64,000 nucleotides of DNA from Spirogloea muscicola. Lineage: Eukaryota > Streptophyta > Zygnematophyceae > Spirogloeales > Spirogloeaceae. Location: assembly GCA_009602725.1 (NCBI GenBank), contig WELB01000148.1, positions 185,318 to 249,317 of the forward strand. The letters run 5' to 3'. Shown piece by piece: positions 54,350 to 64,000 of this stretch (position 1 is the first letter of the stretch; every line of letters begins with the position of its first letter). The position numbers were made by a program, and so were the translations under genes. The notes under the pieces were generated by a model. That model had not been told where the DNA came from and did no database searches. It saw nothing but the letters and a program-made list of their open reading frames with translations.

Positions 54350-56152
54350 TTAAGTGCTATTGCTGCCGCCATCGTGGGCAAAAGCATTGAGAATGCCCTG
54401 CATGGCAGCGCCATATGTGGCAGCATCATAGTGCATGCCGTCCTCAGTGCAACCACCTCCACAGCCGCGTGAAAGTGCCCGAAGGTCGACAAGAGCACAC
54501 GGCCCATCAGGAAGCAGCAGCCGGCTTGCAAGCAGCGCCTCCTCATAAGCAGCAAGCGCCTCTGCCGTCATCACTGCACGCTTGCGCTCTGTATTTAACC
54601 GGCCAGTGATGAGCTCTGGCAGGCCCAGCCAGAAGATGGCCGGCTGCCGTCGAAGAGGCATGGCCTCATCATTGCTGCCCCCATCGTGCACGCCCTCACC
54701 AGCACTGCTGCTGCTGGCATCTGTCACATTTTCGACCAAGCTGGCCACTGCCTCGCGCAGCTCTGTAAGTGCGTCCCTGTGCCGCCCACATAGGCCAGAC
54801 AGTAGCACGACGGTGTCAAAAGCAGCATACAGCTTCTTTCTCTTTCAGCCTCAATGAGCGAGTCAATCACTCTGGTCAGTGGATAAGGAAGCCTACATAA
54901 GCTAGACAACAGCACTACACTTGCGCAATTGACTGAGCTCCACTGCATCAGGTGGTCAATTTCTGAATGAACTTGAATAATTGAGGCAACTATGCTGATC
55001 AATGCAGCCCTAGAGAAGCATCGCATGTCACAATGGTAAACCTGTAATCGTCAGCGTCGGGTGTCCAGAGCATGTGCCATAGGCCCGCCCCAAGGACCAG
55101 CACATCCGGCACAGTACCGTTCCTGCAGTGCAACCAGTGGGGAGAGAGCGTCAGACCTCCTTCTGCAGCGGCGGCCGCACCCACAGTAAGCTCCCGCCAG
55201 CTTAGTTGGCAATCTGAGTGATCCTGGGCCTGGGATGGCCAGGGCCCAGGTCTAAGTCAGCAACTGCACTCGAGCTCAACATTTGGTGCTTTGAGGAAGG
55301 AGGCAGGGGGACAGCTGTAACTTGGAGAAATGGGGCACCAGTGAGAACCTGGCAGAAGCAGAGCAGCCGAGGGGGTACCTGGCGAGAGCGCCCACAGTGG
55401 TGGTCAGGTTTCTGGGGTATGGACTCCAAAGGAACGAGGCGCGGACACCATCGCCGGGCGCCGCCAGCTTTATCTCGAAGCTGCTGTGGCGGGGGCGCGT
55501 TGGCAGCGGCTCGCTTGGCAGGAGCAGCAGCCGCAGCAGCGCAGTGAGGAGCAGCCGTGCCTGAGAATCGCCCGCCACGACAAACCATGCCTCCCGTCCC
55601 AGCGCCGCCAGTGCGTCCTGGCGGCCAAGCTGCCGGAGGCTACACCGCCGCGCAGCGCGCAGCTCCCACGCCCATGCTGGCTTCGGCGGCTCATCGATAG
55701 TGGCAGCGTCGCTGACATCCCCGGCAGCGTCGGCGGTGCCAATGGGCGGGGCCGACGGAGCCTCCCACCGCAACTCAGGTGTGCGCTGGACACAAGGATC
55801 GAGCCCCCAGCGCCGGTGGCCTGCAGCGGCGGCGGCGCCCAGCGGACCATTCAGACGCCGCAGTAGACAGCGCCTGGGTAGGTGCCAGGAGCAGCTCGGG
55901 CGACAGGCGGAACGACGTACCCGTAGTTGGGCTGGCGGCAGCGGCGGCAGTGCGGCGGAGGTAGGCCAGCAGCGAGTGCAGGGAGCCGCCGGGCGCAGAG
56001 GCGCCGGCGGAGAGCAGCACGTGCGCGTGGAGGAAGGCCGAGACGCCGAGCACGGCCAGCAGGCTGCCAGCAGAGGAGACGGAGGTACCCAGCAGAGGAG
56101 AACTCAGGAGACGGGGAGGGGGTGAGGCGAGATGGGGCAATGGAGTGTGCAT
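54350..56152 (-). CDS. SGNH/PC-esterase-like type II membrane protein (CASD1/TBL-like)
   Basis: The model has 419 residues in four exons on the minus strand: 56,152-55,921, 55,820-55,379, 55,200-55,042 and 54,776-54,350. The splice phases are consistent. A hydrophobic segment at residues 29-48 looks like a signal anchor, so the rest would face the Golgi/ER lumen. Residues 161-163 are GDS in the context VVAGDSQARLL, the nucleophile block of SGNH/PC-esterase proteins. DVLVLGAGLW (257-266) is the second block, and DGMH at 390-393 matches the DxxH catalytic pair. In this family CASD1 O-acetylates sialic acid and TBL/RWA-type proteins O-acetylate plant cell-wall polysaccharides, so an acyl-transfer or esterase role on a glycan is likely. 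The substrate cannot be told. The third-exon acceptor (CTAAG) is weak, and the first ATG is the first in-frame one. It is divergent with the enoyl-CoA reductase gene. Confidence 0.72.
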
Positions 56153-56644
56153 TGAGTGGTGGAGGGCCTGAGTAGCCCAGTACAAAGGCAAGCACAGAAG
56201 GCGGAGGACGACAGCAAGAGAGTTTGCGGGTCGAGTGCTCGATGCGCACGATGGAGAACGGGAAGGCCTAAAGCAGAGAGCGAGGCTGCGAGCGGGAGAG
56301 CTTGCAAGACAGCCATGGAGAGCAAGGAGGGCAGGGTCAGCAAGAGCGGGGCGATGGGTAGCCGGGGTTTGGGGTTTAGGGTCAGGGTTAGGGTTCGGAG
56401 GGCGGACCTGGCGCAGGCGGCGCGGCCGCGGCGGTGGTGGGCGGCCGCCATGGCGGGGCCGCGGCTACATGGCGGCGGCCGCGCTGCCCGCCGCCGCAGA
56501 CGAGGGGGCTTTGGTGGGACGCAACGGTAAAGTGGCCTTAGGAAAGCGGCTTCTTGCTATCGGTAGAGCGGGCTGTCAGAGCCACCCAGGTGCATACGGT
56601 GGGTGCCCATCAAGGCCAGCCGAGCTGCGGCGGCGGCGGCGGCA
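56153..56644. promoter_or_regulatory. Bidirectional promoter with telomere-like repeats
   Basis: These 492 bp separate the start codons of two divergent genes. At 56,375-56,398 lie TTTAGGG, TCAGGG and TTAGGG in a row, preceded by GGGGTTTGGGG. TTTAGGG is the plant telomere unit, and AAACCCTA (telo-box) is a known promoter element of plant growth-related genes. The repeat is about 220 bp from one ATG and 250 bp from the other. A regulatory role here is inference. Confidence 0.5.
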
Positions 56645-56937
56645 ATGCGCGTGGCGGTGGAGGCCCGCGGCGGGCGCGACCTCGTGCGCGGCGGCGTCGA
56701 GCTTGCCGGCGATGTGAGCGCGCCGCCGTGAGCCCGCCTGCGCTGCCGGCGCCGTTTGGGGCGGCGGCTGACAGCGCTGCGTCGCTGGGCTGCTGGCGCT
56801 GCGCAGGCCACCGTTGCCGACCTCCAGCTCGCCATCTACAAACGCAGTGAGCTGCGGCCGCCCCACCCCACCGTCCGTCTGTCCGTATGTCCGTCTGTCC
56901 TTCTGTCCATCTGTCCGTCTGTCCGTCTGTGTGTGTG

Positions 56938-57017
<80 letters not shown>

Positions 57018-58829
57018 CCCCCCCCTCTCCCTCTCTCTTTCCCCCTCTCTCACCACTGTATCCTCTTATACACGCTGTATGTACATGAGAGCGTCTGCCT
57101 ATGTCCTGGCGTTCGTGCGATGAGAGATTGGATCCTTGGGTAGTGCCGAGGCACCTACTGAGGGTGTGTCTGTAGTGGCTGGCTCTTCAACCGAAGTTGG
57201 TGACTAGACGTGCCGAACATTTTTGACCATAGTCCTGGATTTGCCGCGGCCGCTGCAGACAAAAAGTACCACCCCTCACGGCAACGGCTGACGCTCCCGG
57301 CGCCAGACCCGGCAGCCGCTGGAGGCGGAGTCAAGCCCACGGTGCTGGAACCTGCCAAGCGGCTGAGTGACTACTTTGACGACAGCGCAACCGATGCTTG
57401 CCGCGTTGTGCTCAAGGACCTCGGCCTGCAGGTTGGGTACCGCACCGTGTTTGTGCTCGAGTACCTCGGCCCGCTGCTCATCTACCCCCTCTTCTTCGTG
57501 TATCCGCGTGTCTTCTACCCCTGGCACACTGGCGAGGTGCGCCGCGCCGATGTCCAGGAGTACGCACTTGTTTACTGGTCGTTCCATTATACCAAGCGGA
57601 TAGCCGAGAGCGTGCTTGTGCACCGCTTCTCGCACGCCACCATGCCACTGCCCAACTTGTTCCGCAACTGCGCCTACTATTGGGCCTTTGCCGGGCTCAT
57701 TGGCTACTTCATCAACCACCCGCTCTACACGTAAGCATTGCAGAGGCTGCACCCCCTGACTTCCCACTCCTAGCTCTTCTGAGATGAGAGGCCCGAAAGG
57801 GGAAAAAGCAAACAAAAGTGCACCATGGGTAGCAGTGGTTGTATGGACCTTTGTCAGTGATCTGGGTTGATTCCCATCAATGTGAGCACAAGACTTTAGA
57901 ACCCTACCATACGGCAAGCTTGGGGCCTAGATCGTCAGCCCTGCTGAAGTCACTACCTTCCAAAAGAATTGTTTATGTCACACATGAATTTCACTTGCTT
58001 TTGCTTGAACCTGGGTTCGACTGAAGCCTCTGTGTGTTGTGTTCCTTTGCCAGGCCCCCCCCCTTCATGCAGATGAAGGTCGGCCTCACCATCGCGATCG
58101 TGGCTCAATGGAGCAATCTGTACTGCCACGTCATTTTGCGAGACTTGCGCCCAAGTGGCGGTGGGCCTGCAGGCAAGCGTGGGGACTACCAGATTCCGCG
58201 GGGTTTTCTGTTCGAGTACATTACGTGCGCCAACTACTTCACAGAGATCATGGGCTGGCTCGGCTTCAATATAGCCACACAGACGCTGCCCGGCGCCATC
58301 TTCCTAATTGCCGGCGCTGTGCAGATGGGCCAGTGGGCGCTCATCAAGCACCGTCGACTGACCAAGGTTTGGCTCGAAGCCTCAGACATTGGCCCTCACT
58401 AGCACAAAATCAGGACTGTCAAGCAAAGTGAAGGACTTGGAGGCAGTACTGAGAATGAGTGCTGATGTCACCGTTGAAAATAACACACGTCTGAGTCCTC
58501 GCCTGCGTGGTTGCTAGAAGTGATTGCCTTTCTGCATTCAGCCTAGGTCTTCTGATGCTGCTTGGCTGGTCCTGATGTCTATGAAGACGAAATCCATACC
58601 TGACTTCAAGTGATGTTTGTTGTAATAGTTTAGCTGTCTGCAATTGCATACTATGTGGATTGCTGGTTCCTTTCTTGCACAAAGACATGCAGTATAAGGC
58701 TCCCATTGGGGAGCAAGCGGGATCATCTACTAAGTAGAAGGGAATGTCGTGTGCTTGCAGATGTTTGATGGGCGGATGGGGCGAGCCAAGTATCCATGGC
58801 GCTTTATCATGCTCCCCCCTTTCTTCTAG
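56645..58829 (+). CDS. TECR: Very-long-chain trans-2-enoyl-CoA reductase
   Basis: This ER membrane enzyme does the last, NADPH-dependent step of each cycle of very-long-chain fatty acid elongation (yeast TSC13, Arabidopsis CER10). The model has five exons: 56,645-56,713, 56,807-56,846, 57,259-57,730, 58,054-58,366 and 58,761-58,829. Phases match at every GT-AG junction, and it gives 320 residues against 308-310 in human and Arabidopsis. The N-terminus MRVAVEARGGRDLVRG and the ATVADLQLAIYKR segment form the ubiquitin-like domain. KKYHPSRQRLTLP follows, then the membrane steroid-reductase-type domain with VFVLEYLGPLLIYP, SFHYTKR, VHRFSHATMPL, FRNCAYYWAF and INHPLYTP. The last part has RDLRP, YQIPRGFLFEYITCANYFTE and the C-terminus KYPWRFIMLPPFF. 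Exon 2 is only 40 bp. Intron 2 holds a long CT repeat. All conserved blocks are intact. Confidence 0.95.
56938..57024. repeat. (CT)n microsatellite and poly-C in TECR intron 2
   Basis: About 38 CT units (56,941-57,014) are followed by about 11 C. Just upstream are several TGTCCGTC-type octamers (56,875-56,930). The tract is pyrimidine-rich on the coding strand but lies over 230 bp before the acceptor at 57,258. Confidence 0.95.
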
Positions 58830-59660
58830 TCACAAACATTTGTGCCTGCAATCACTTCTGTAGTAGGGCTTGTCGACGCAATAGAGGATTGTCTGGCAAT
58901 GACAAGGTTCTGAACTTAGGAAGGCACTGCAACACCATCGCTGCAGAGGAGTATATCTCTCACTGGCCGTGGTTGACTTGGGTGTACAAGTTTGTGCCGC
59001 TATATGAAATGCAGAAGACCTTAAGTTACTATCTTGAAGGCAGGCAAGAAGGCAGCTTTCACCTTGAGAATTGACAATGCTACAATCTTAACAGAGCTTG
59101 ACAAGCAACAAGCCCGTGCATGACATAGTCAGCATTGTCAATATGCCGCTCTTATTGACTGGGGGTCACATCATCAGAAAGGACTTGACAATAAGTCACA
59201 AGACCCAAGAAAAGAAGGCATGCCTTCGACCGAAGTGAGTCCTCTTCTTTACTTACACAAACAGCAGTCACTCGTCAGGTCAGCGAGTAAATGCAGCCAA
59301 TCTGCTGGAGGCTCTTGAGCCTGCCAGGAATGTCAAACCCATGCCCATAAAGCAGATGCCTATGCTGCATCTCAATACAGCTGACTTGAAACCGTGGCCT
59401 GCCGACAGCATGTTAGCAGGGCGAAGTGTGGGGACTTGAAGGCTGGTAGCCATCATAACGTCAGAGCCTGCTCAGTGTCAGTATCTACTTCTTCGACTTC
59501 TTCGACGCCGTTGCTCTGCATGGCGTGCACAATTTACCAAGAGGTGTCAGAACCTGTTGCAGCATTTCCGTGCAGCTGATATTATTGCCATCTGAACGCA
59601 AGGCTGAACCTCGTAGATAGATTGATAGTCTGATTAAGAGCTACAAAAGGAAAAGCCTAC
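58830..59660. other. Intergenic region between convergent TECR and eL19 genes
   Basis: It holds the 3' flanks of both genes. An open frame at 58,796-59,074 overlaps the TECR stop and shows no domain. No other gene or repeat was recognised. Confidence 0.5.
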
Positions 59661-61009
59661 TCACGTGGGCTCGGGTGTAGCAGCCTCAGGAGCAGCAGCA
59701 GGCTCTGGCTCCTCAGCAATGCCCTGGAAATGACCAGCCAAGCGCCGCATAAGAAATATATGTAAGTCTTACCCACCAAGTCACCTGCTAGACAGTCACT
59801 AGGGCTGAGGAAATGCTCAATGACGTCAGCTGGAGTCAAGCGGAGCCCCTGTCGCCAATGGCGTGGTGCACACCTGTGTGAGCCGGTCTTCACGGCGGGC
59901 AATCTTGCGCTCGCGCGTGGCCTTGTTCTTAGCACGCCGTGCCTCGAACTGGTCAGACAGCGTCTTCTCGCGCGCCTTCTCAGCCTTCTCCTTGTGAATA
60001 GACTCCATCAGCACGCGCTTGTTCTTAAACACGTTTCCCTTCACCTTCATGTACATGTCGTGGTACATGTGCCGATCTATCTTCTTGGCATCGCGGTACT
60101 TGCGCAGCAGCCGTCGCAACACGCGCAGCCGCCGCATCCACAGAATCTTGGTCGGCAGCCGGGCCTCACGCGTCCCCCGCCGCTTGCCTGTTTCCCCCCG
60201 GCCAGCAGTAGCCACCAACCAATTAGCATCTAAACTGTGTTATAATTTCACACGAGGCACCAAGAAGCCTCACCCACCAGATGTTTGCTGACACTTGCTG
60301 ACCTGACATAGCATCAATGGCATGTGATGGTCGTCTTGATGACTGCACACTCATGCGAACAAGCTACCTTCGGACCCCTTAGCAGCCTCTTACACCACTG
60401 AGAAGGCCAATACGGGGTCACAGCTTAGTGACGAGACCAGCATCGACTGCTGTTAAAAGAGCAGATTCCAGGTTTATTAGGGGCTAGCCCTGACAGCGGT
60501 CCTGCTAAAAGGCAAGCTGTGCGATACCGTATCCAGAGTGGCGGCCCTTGCGCTTGGCCTCAAGCGAGCGGCGGGCACGGTCGCGCGAGTGGATCTTCTG
60601 CGGCTTCCGGATGACGAAGCCGTCCTTGATGAGCTTCCGAATGTTCTGCCCTGCAGTGCCGCAGCGACGAAGGGGCCGCCGCGCGTCAGCAAAAGGGACA
60701 CGACGGCGTCCGGCACTGCCACCGGCCAGCCATAAGGACGAGCTCCACGGCAAGCGAAGCCAGTGCCCGGCCTCCAGGTATGGGAGCTCAGGAGACGGCG
60801 GGCAGCGGCGTCAGTAGGCTCATGCGAGCGGCGGGAGCCGCGCCGCAGCGCGGACGAGCGAGAGCGACGGCGCGGGAGAGAGGGAGGAGCGGCTCACTGG
60901 AGTTGGCCATGGAGATCTCGTTGACCTCGTTGGGGTCCAGCCACACCTTGCGCTCGCCGCACTTGAGGACGCTGGCGGCCAGCCGCTTCTGCAGCTTGAG
61001 GGCCACCAT
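59661..61009 (-). CDS. RPL19: 60S ribosomal protein eL19
   Basis: A component of the large cytosolic ribosomal subunit near the polypeptide exit and a subunit bridge. The model has four exons on the minus strand: 61,009-60,898, 60,650-60,528, 60,187-59,874 and 59,723-59,661. Every junction is GT-AG and phases agree. It gives 203 residues, the usual size for plants. The N-terminus [18 protein letters not shown] and [12 protein letters not shown] is followed across the first junction by [19 protein letters not shown]. Then come [13 protein letters not shown], the basic helix [35 protein letters not shown] and [19 protein letters not shown]. The C-terminal exon encodes an acidic Ala/Pro/Glu tail ([15 protein letters not shown]...), typical of plant and algal eL19. 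Sequence is intact and of normal length. Confidence 0.96.
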
Positions 61010-61350
61010 TGCGCCGGCCTAGTCAACTCCCGGCGCAGCGCAAGGACCGCCGGCGGCGGCGGCGTCGGCGGCGGCAGCGGCCGCGGCGTTGGCGTCGGCG
61101 GCGGCGGTCCCCGAGGAGCCCCTCAGTACGTGGCAATGGGGCTCCGAAGCCCTAGGCCCCAAGCCCTCGGTCTGGGGGCCGTGGGGCGCCGTCGGATGCA
61201 GGTTGATCGACGGAGCGACCGAGCCGCGGCGGAGAGCCGCATCACGGGGGGACCCCTCAACCCAGTCCGTGTCCGGAGAGTGTGCGCGGGATGCATTGGA
61301 CGACAAAATTGGGGCACCCCCGCTCGGGCGCTCCTCTTGCTCTAGCTTTA
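61010..61350. promoter_or_regulatory. GC-rich upstream region of the eL19 gene
   Basis: Runs of CGG/GCC triplets at 61,030-61,110 lie just upstream of the eL19 start codon. Long open frames on both strands here lack ATG starts or domains and follow from base composition. The promoter must lie here, but no specific box was recognised. Confidence 0.4.
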
Positions 61351-62545
61351 GCTGGTGGCCCTAGCTTTAGCTGGTGGCACAAGAAAAGGAAAGACGGCTC
61401 GCCCATAGAAAAAGAGGGGCTAGCAAAGCCAGCCCAGAAAAGAATGGACAGTGTCCGCAGGCCTCAAAGGCCACAAAGAAGGGCTTGTCGGTGGCCGTCC
61501 GGTGTCTGGGCATCAGTTAGCAACCTCAACGTGCTGTCTCGTGGTCACTGAGCGGGTCAGCTTTCAGCAGCTCTGACTTGCGGCTACTAAGCAGAAGAAG
61601 TGGCACTCCCAATGGGGGCAAGGGCTGTGAAAAGCCAGCCCGAAAAAGAATTGACGAAGGTTCGAAGGGGCCAAATGATGGAGGGGCCTAAAAAGCGGTA
61701 AGCAGCTACGAAGGGGCCTGAAGATGCTATGTCAGAACGGAAGAGGATGGACCACTCAGTAGTTACGAGTGAGGAGTCTCAAATGCGACAGACTAGCTGC
61801 CGGAAAACCATCCCCCTGACAAAAGCCGGAGGCTGCAGTGAGAGCACGGCCAGCACGCAGATGCAAGGCGTGGGCCATGGATCACTGAAGGGAGACGGAC
61901 AATCGCGTACGGTACATCTGAGCCCACGAGCCAGCGGCATTGAAGTCAGCCGGCTCACCGCGCCTGCGGGACACAGCGCGCCGCGCAAGCCTGGCCAGCA
62001 GGTCGAGCCACTGGGACCCGAGAGCCCCGCGCACGTCCACAGCCAGGGGGACGAACTCATCTGCAGCCGGGTGGTCGGCGTGTTTGGCCCAAAGGCCAGC
62101 CCAAAGGACAAGGTCTGAAGAGAAAGAAGTGGCACTCCCAATGATAAACGCGCAAGGGCTCGCCAATTGAGGATAGGGGCTGGAAAATGCCAGCCCAAAA
62201 AAGAATGAACAAAGGACGAGAAGGGGCCAGGGGAAGTACGAAGAACAACACGCACAAAAAGAAACCCAATGGGGGCAAGGGCTGTGAAAAGCCAGCCCGA
62301 AAGAGAATTGGAAAAGGTTCGAAGGGGCAAAATGAAGAAGAAAGTGCTCGCCTGTAGAGGAGAGGGGCTGGCAAAGCCAGCTCAAAAAAGACTGGACAAG
62401 AATGGACCGCAGATTGGAGTCGGACAATCGCATACGATATACCTGAGCCCTCGAGCCAGCGGCGTTGAAGTCAGCCGGCTGCAGAAGAAGAAGTGGCTCT
62501 CCCAACGGGGGCAAGGGCTGTGAGAAGCCAGCCCGAAAAGAAGCC
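61351..62545 (-). mobile_element. Cluster of LINE 3' ends, nested or tandem
   Basis: At least five fragments of LINE tails, all in minus orientation, follow one another with the stem-loop copies at about 61,417, 61,618, 62,175, 62,280, 62,365 and 62,512. Between them the minus strand encodes C-terminal pieces of a related LINE subfamily (FVPLAVDVRGALGSQWLDLL near 61,990-62,060; ADFNAAGSRAQVYRMRL near 62,430-62,490). The fragments are short, 5'-truncated and dead. Repeated insertion into, or slippage near, an existing 3' end would explain the cluster. Confidence 0.75.
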
Positions 62546-63386
62546 AGCCGGCTTCTTGTTCCGCAGTGCCGTCCACCGGCTCCTGGGCCTGCCGCCGCCA
62601 TGTCTCCAGGGTGTGCAACAGTGTGAATGTGGCGAGCGAGGGGCCGAGCCTGGGGAGCTGGCCGCTCATGTTCTGCGCTGTTCCCACGGCGGAGAGCGGA
62701 CAGCGGCCCACGACCATCTCCGGGATGCGATGCATGGCATCCTTGTGGAGGCTGGCTTCTCGGTGGCAGCCGAGAACTCTGCCGTCATGCCGCTCCAGCA
62801 ACGGGCCAAGGTCTCCACGCTCGTCGCGTGGACCTTGTCGCCACCCCACCAGCAGGCGGGCCACGTCTTCTCCTGGACGTGGTGACCACTGACTCCTATG
62901 ACCGCTCACTAGCTAAAATACGCAGATCACCCGCGGGAAGACGAGTTCTTCCCGCTCGCCGTCGATACGCACGGGACGCTGGGCGCTCGGTGGCTCGAGC
63001 TGCTCAACCAGCTCTCACGTCACGCCATTGTCCGCCGCTTCCATGGGGAGCCGGTGGACTCCCATTTAGCAGGGTCGCTACGCAGGTGTACCGCATGCGC
63101 TTGGCCGTATCGCTGCAGAGGTCTATGGCCCGCGCGCTGCACCTGCGTGCAGGCAGAGCCCTCGCTGCTGCCTCTGGCTCTGGCCAGGGGACCCGCTTCC
63201 AGGAACCCAGTCTCTCTGACCTGAGGCTGCTTAGCAGGGGTTACTGAGTGCTTCGTAGCTGCTTCGTTTCTTTTTAGTGCTGCTTGTTCTTCGTACTTCC
63301 CCTGGCCCCTTCTCGTCCTTTGCTCATTCTTTTCTGGGCTGGCTTTTTCCAGCCCCTATCCTCAATGGGCGAGCCCTTCTCGCCGG
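62546..63386 (+). mobile_element. LINE with restriction-like endonuclease, short copy
   Basis: It starts inside the region encoding FRSAVHRLLGLPPPCLQGVQ and continues through CECGE...HVLRCSHGGERTAAH. It then skips part of the RLE region, continues with ALGARWLELLNQLSRH..., and ends SLSDLRLLSRGY at 63,246. The untranslated tail has the GGGCTGGCTTTTTCCAGCCC stem-loop (63,339-63,358) and ends with GGGCGAGCCCTTCTC. At DNA level it is very close to the 23.0-24.3 kb copy. It has an internal deletion near 62,905-62,920 and frame changes. Confidence 0.82.
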
Positions 63387-63727
63387 CTGCAGAGGCTACC
63401 CAGTGGCTAACCAGAGGCTACGAAGGGGGAAGGCGCACGGTGCGCATGAAATTGAAAGGGAGGCCAATGTGAGCCTGACAAAAGTCCAGGTACCAAGTGA
63501 TCGTACTACATGGTCCTTGCTGGTACTGCCCCTTCGGCCCTCGTCAATTTGTAGCGGCGTAGCTGCGCAAGCTGGCCACCTTGTCGTTTCATGCGCACCG
63601 GGCGCGCCTTCTCCGCCTCCCCGCCCGCCGGCCTGGCGACCATCCCGGCCCCTCCGCTCCTCCATGCTGCAGCACCCGCAGCCGCCGCCGCAGCTCCACC
63701 GCGGCAGCGGCGGCGGCGGCGGCGGCG

Positions 63728-63938
63728 ATGGCGNGCCTCGGCGCGCTGCAGTCCATCATGCTGCTGCCGCCGCCGCCGCCGCCGGCCTCGGAGGTGGCCA
63801 GCTCGCACCAGGCACTAGCGGCGTTGGTCGTCGCCACCGGCGGCAGCGCCAGCGACGGCGTCGAGAACAAGCTGCTCAAGGACCGCGCCAAGAAGCGCCG
63901 CAAGCTGCGCCACTTGGAGCTCCATCTCGACCCCCTCT
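63728..63938 (+). CDS. First exon of an unidentified gene (runs off the window)
   Basis: An ATG in the context GCGGCGATGGCG opens a frame of 70 codons: LGALQSIMLL, six prolines, ASEVASSHQALAALVVATGG, then a strongly basic stretch (LLKDRAKKRRKLRHLELHLD). A donor site (CTCT|GTGAGC) lies at 63,939 in phase 1, so the protein probably continues beyond the window. One unresolved base (N) sits in codon 3. The basic stretch could be a nuclear localisation signal or the start of a DNA-binding region. No family is recognised. GC-rich, low-complexity surroundings make the start uncertain. Confidence 0.45.
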
Positions 63939-64000
63939 GTGAGCACCAGCGCCGCCGCCGCTAAGGCAATGGCTTCGTGAACCCGTGGCTCCTCGCTTGG

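Noticed and set aside
56756-57143. Long Ser/Leu-repeat and Arg/Glu-repeat open frames on both strands
   Set aside because: They are translations of the CT microsatellite in TECR intron 2. Only the short exon 2 (56,807-56,846) inside them is real coding sequence.
57210-57734. TECR start at a GTG at 57,210
   Set aside because: An acceptor at 57,258 and two upstream exons encoding the conserved N-terminus explain the region better; GTG starts are not expected here.
57965-58035. tRNA-like GGGTTCGACT box near the end of TECR intron 3
   Set aside because: No matching acceptor stem or A box could be laid out at the right distance.
61089-61364. 91-codon plus-strand open frame divergent from eL19
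   Set aside because: It has no ATG at its start and is made of GCC/CGG repeats and LINE-adjacent DNA, without a domain.

Overview
The window looks like nuclear DNA of a green alga (Chlorophyta). The host genes are intron-rich with GT-AG junctions. Two recognisable proteins, ribosomal eL19 and the very-long-chain enoyl-CoA reductase, are plant/green-algal in character. The DNA is GC-rich with many CGG-type triplets, and a fragment of a green-type mitochondrial nad5 lies in the nuclear sequence. No organism name can be given from sequence alone.

Layout. (1) About 1-49,000 is a transposable-element graveyard with no host gene that I can support. It holds Ty3/Gypsy chromodomain elements (chromoviruses) and their LTRs, mostly as solo or nested copies. 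I sort the LTRs into working families here called LTR-A (about 520 bp), LTR-B, LTR-C (about 727 bp) and LTR-D (about 700-920 bp, with GC-rich tandem repeats). It also holds copies of a LINE (non-LTR retrotransposon) with a C-terminal restriction-like endonuclease and a stem-loop 3' end, plus three copies of an unassigned gag/ORF1-like element. The best structure is a Russian doll at 7.6-19 kb. A Ty3/Gypsy element is split by an LTR-B, which is split by an inverted LTR-B, which is split by a younger Ty3/Gypsy element. Two of these boundaries are proved by 5-bp target duplications. An assembly gap of 646 N lies at 17,378-18,023. (2) About 49,000-52,850 is transitional, less GC-rich DNA with a dispersed repeat pair and the nad5 fragment. 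(3) About 52,850-61,350 is a compact host-gene block. (4) About 61,350-63,390 is again LINE debris. (5) At 63,728 a further host gene probably begins and runs off the window.

Host genes with exon models worked out from splice phase: a small DnaJ-type zinc-finger protein (+, 53,002-53,808, 3 exons, 135 aa); a type II membrane SGNH/PC-esterase-like protein (-, 54,350-56,152, 4 exons, 419 aa); trans-2-enoyl-CoA reductase TECR/TSC13/CER10 (+, 56,645-58,829, 5 exons, 320 aa); and ribosomal protein eL19 (-, 59,661-61,009, 4 exons, 203 aa). The esterase and the reductase are divergent and share a 492-bp promoter that carries plant-type telomere-like TTTAGGG repeats. A possible further small gene lies at about 53,939-54,297.

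Functionally, the reductase does the last step of very-long-chain fatty acid elongation in the ER. The esterase-like protein is probably a secretory-pathway glycan or cell-wall modifying enzyme. eL19 is a large-subunit ribosomal protein. The DnaJ zinc-finger protein is a probable thiol/chaperone-type factor. The rest is mobile DNA.
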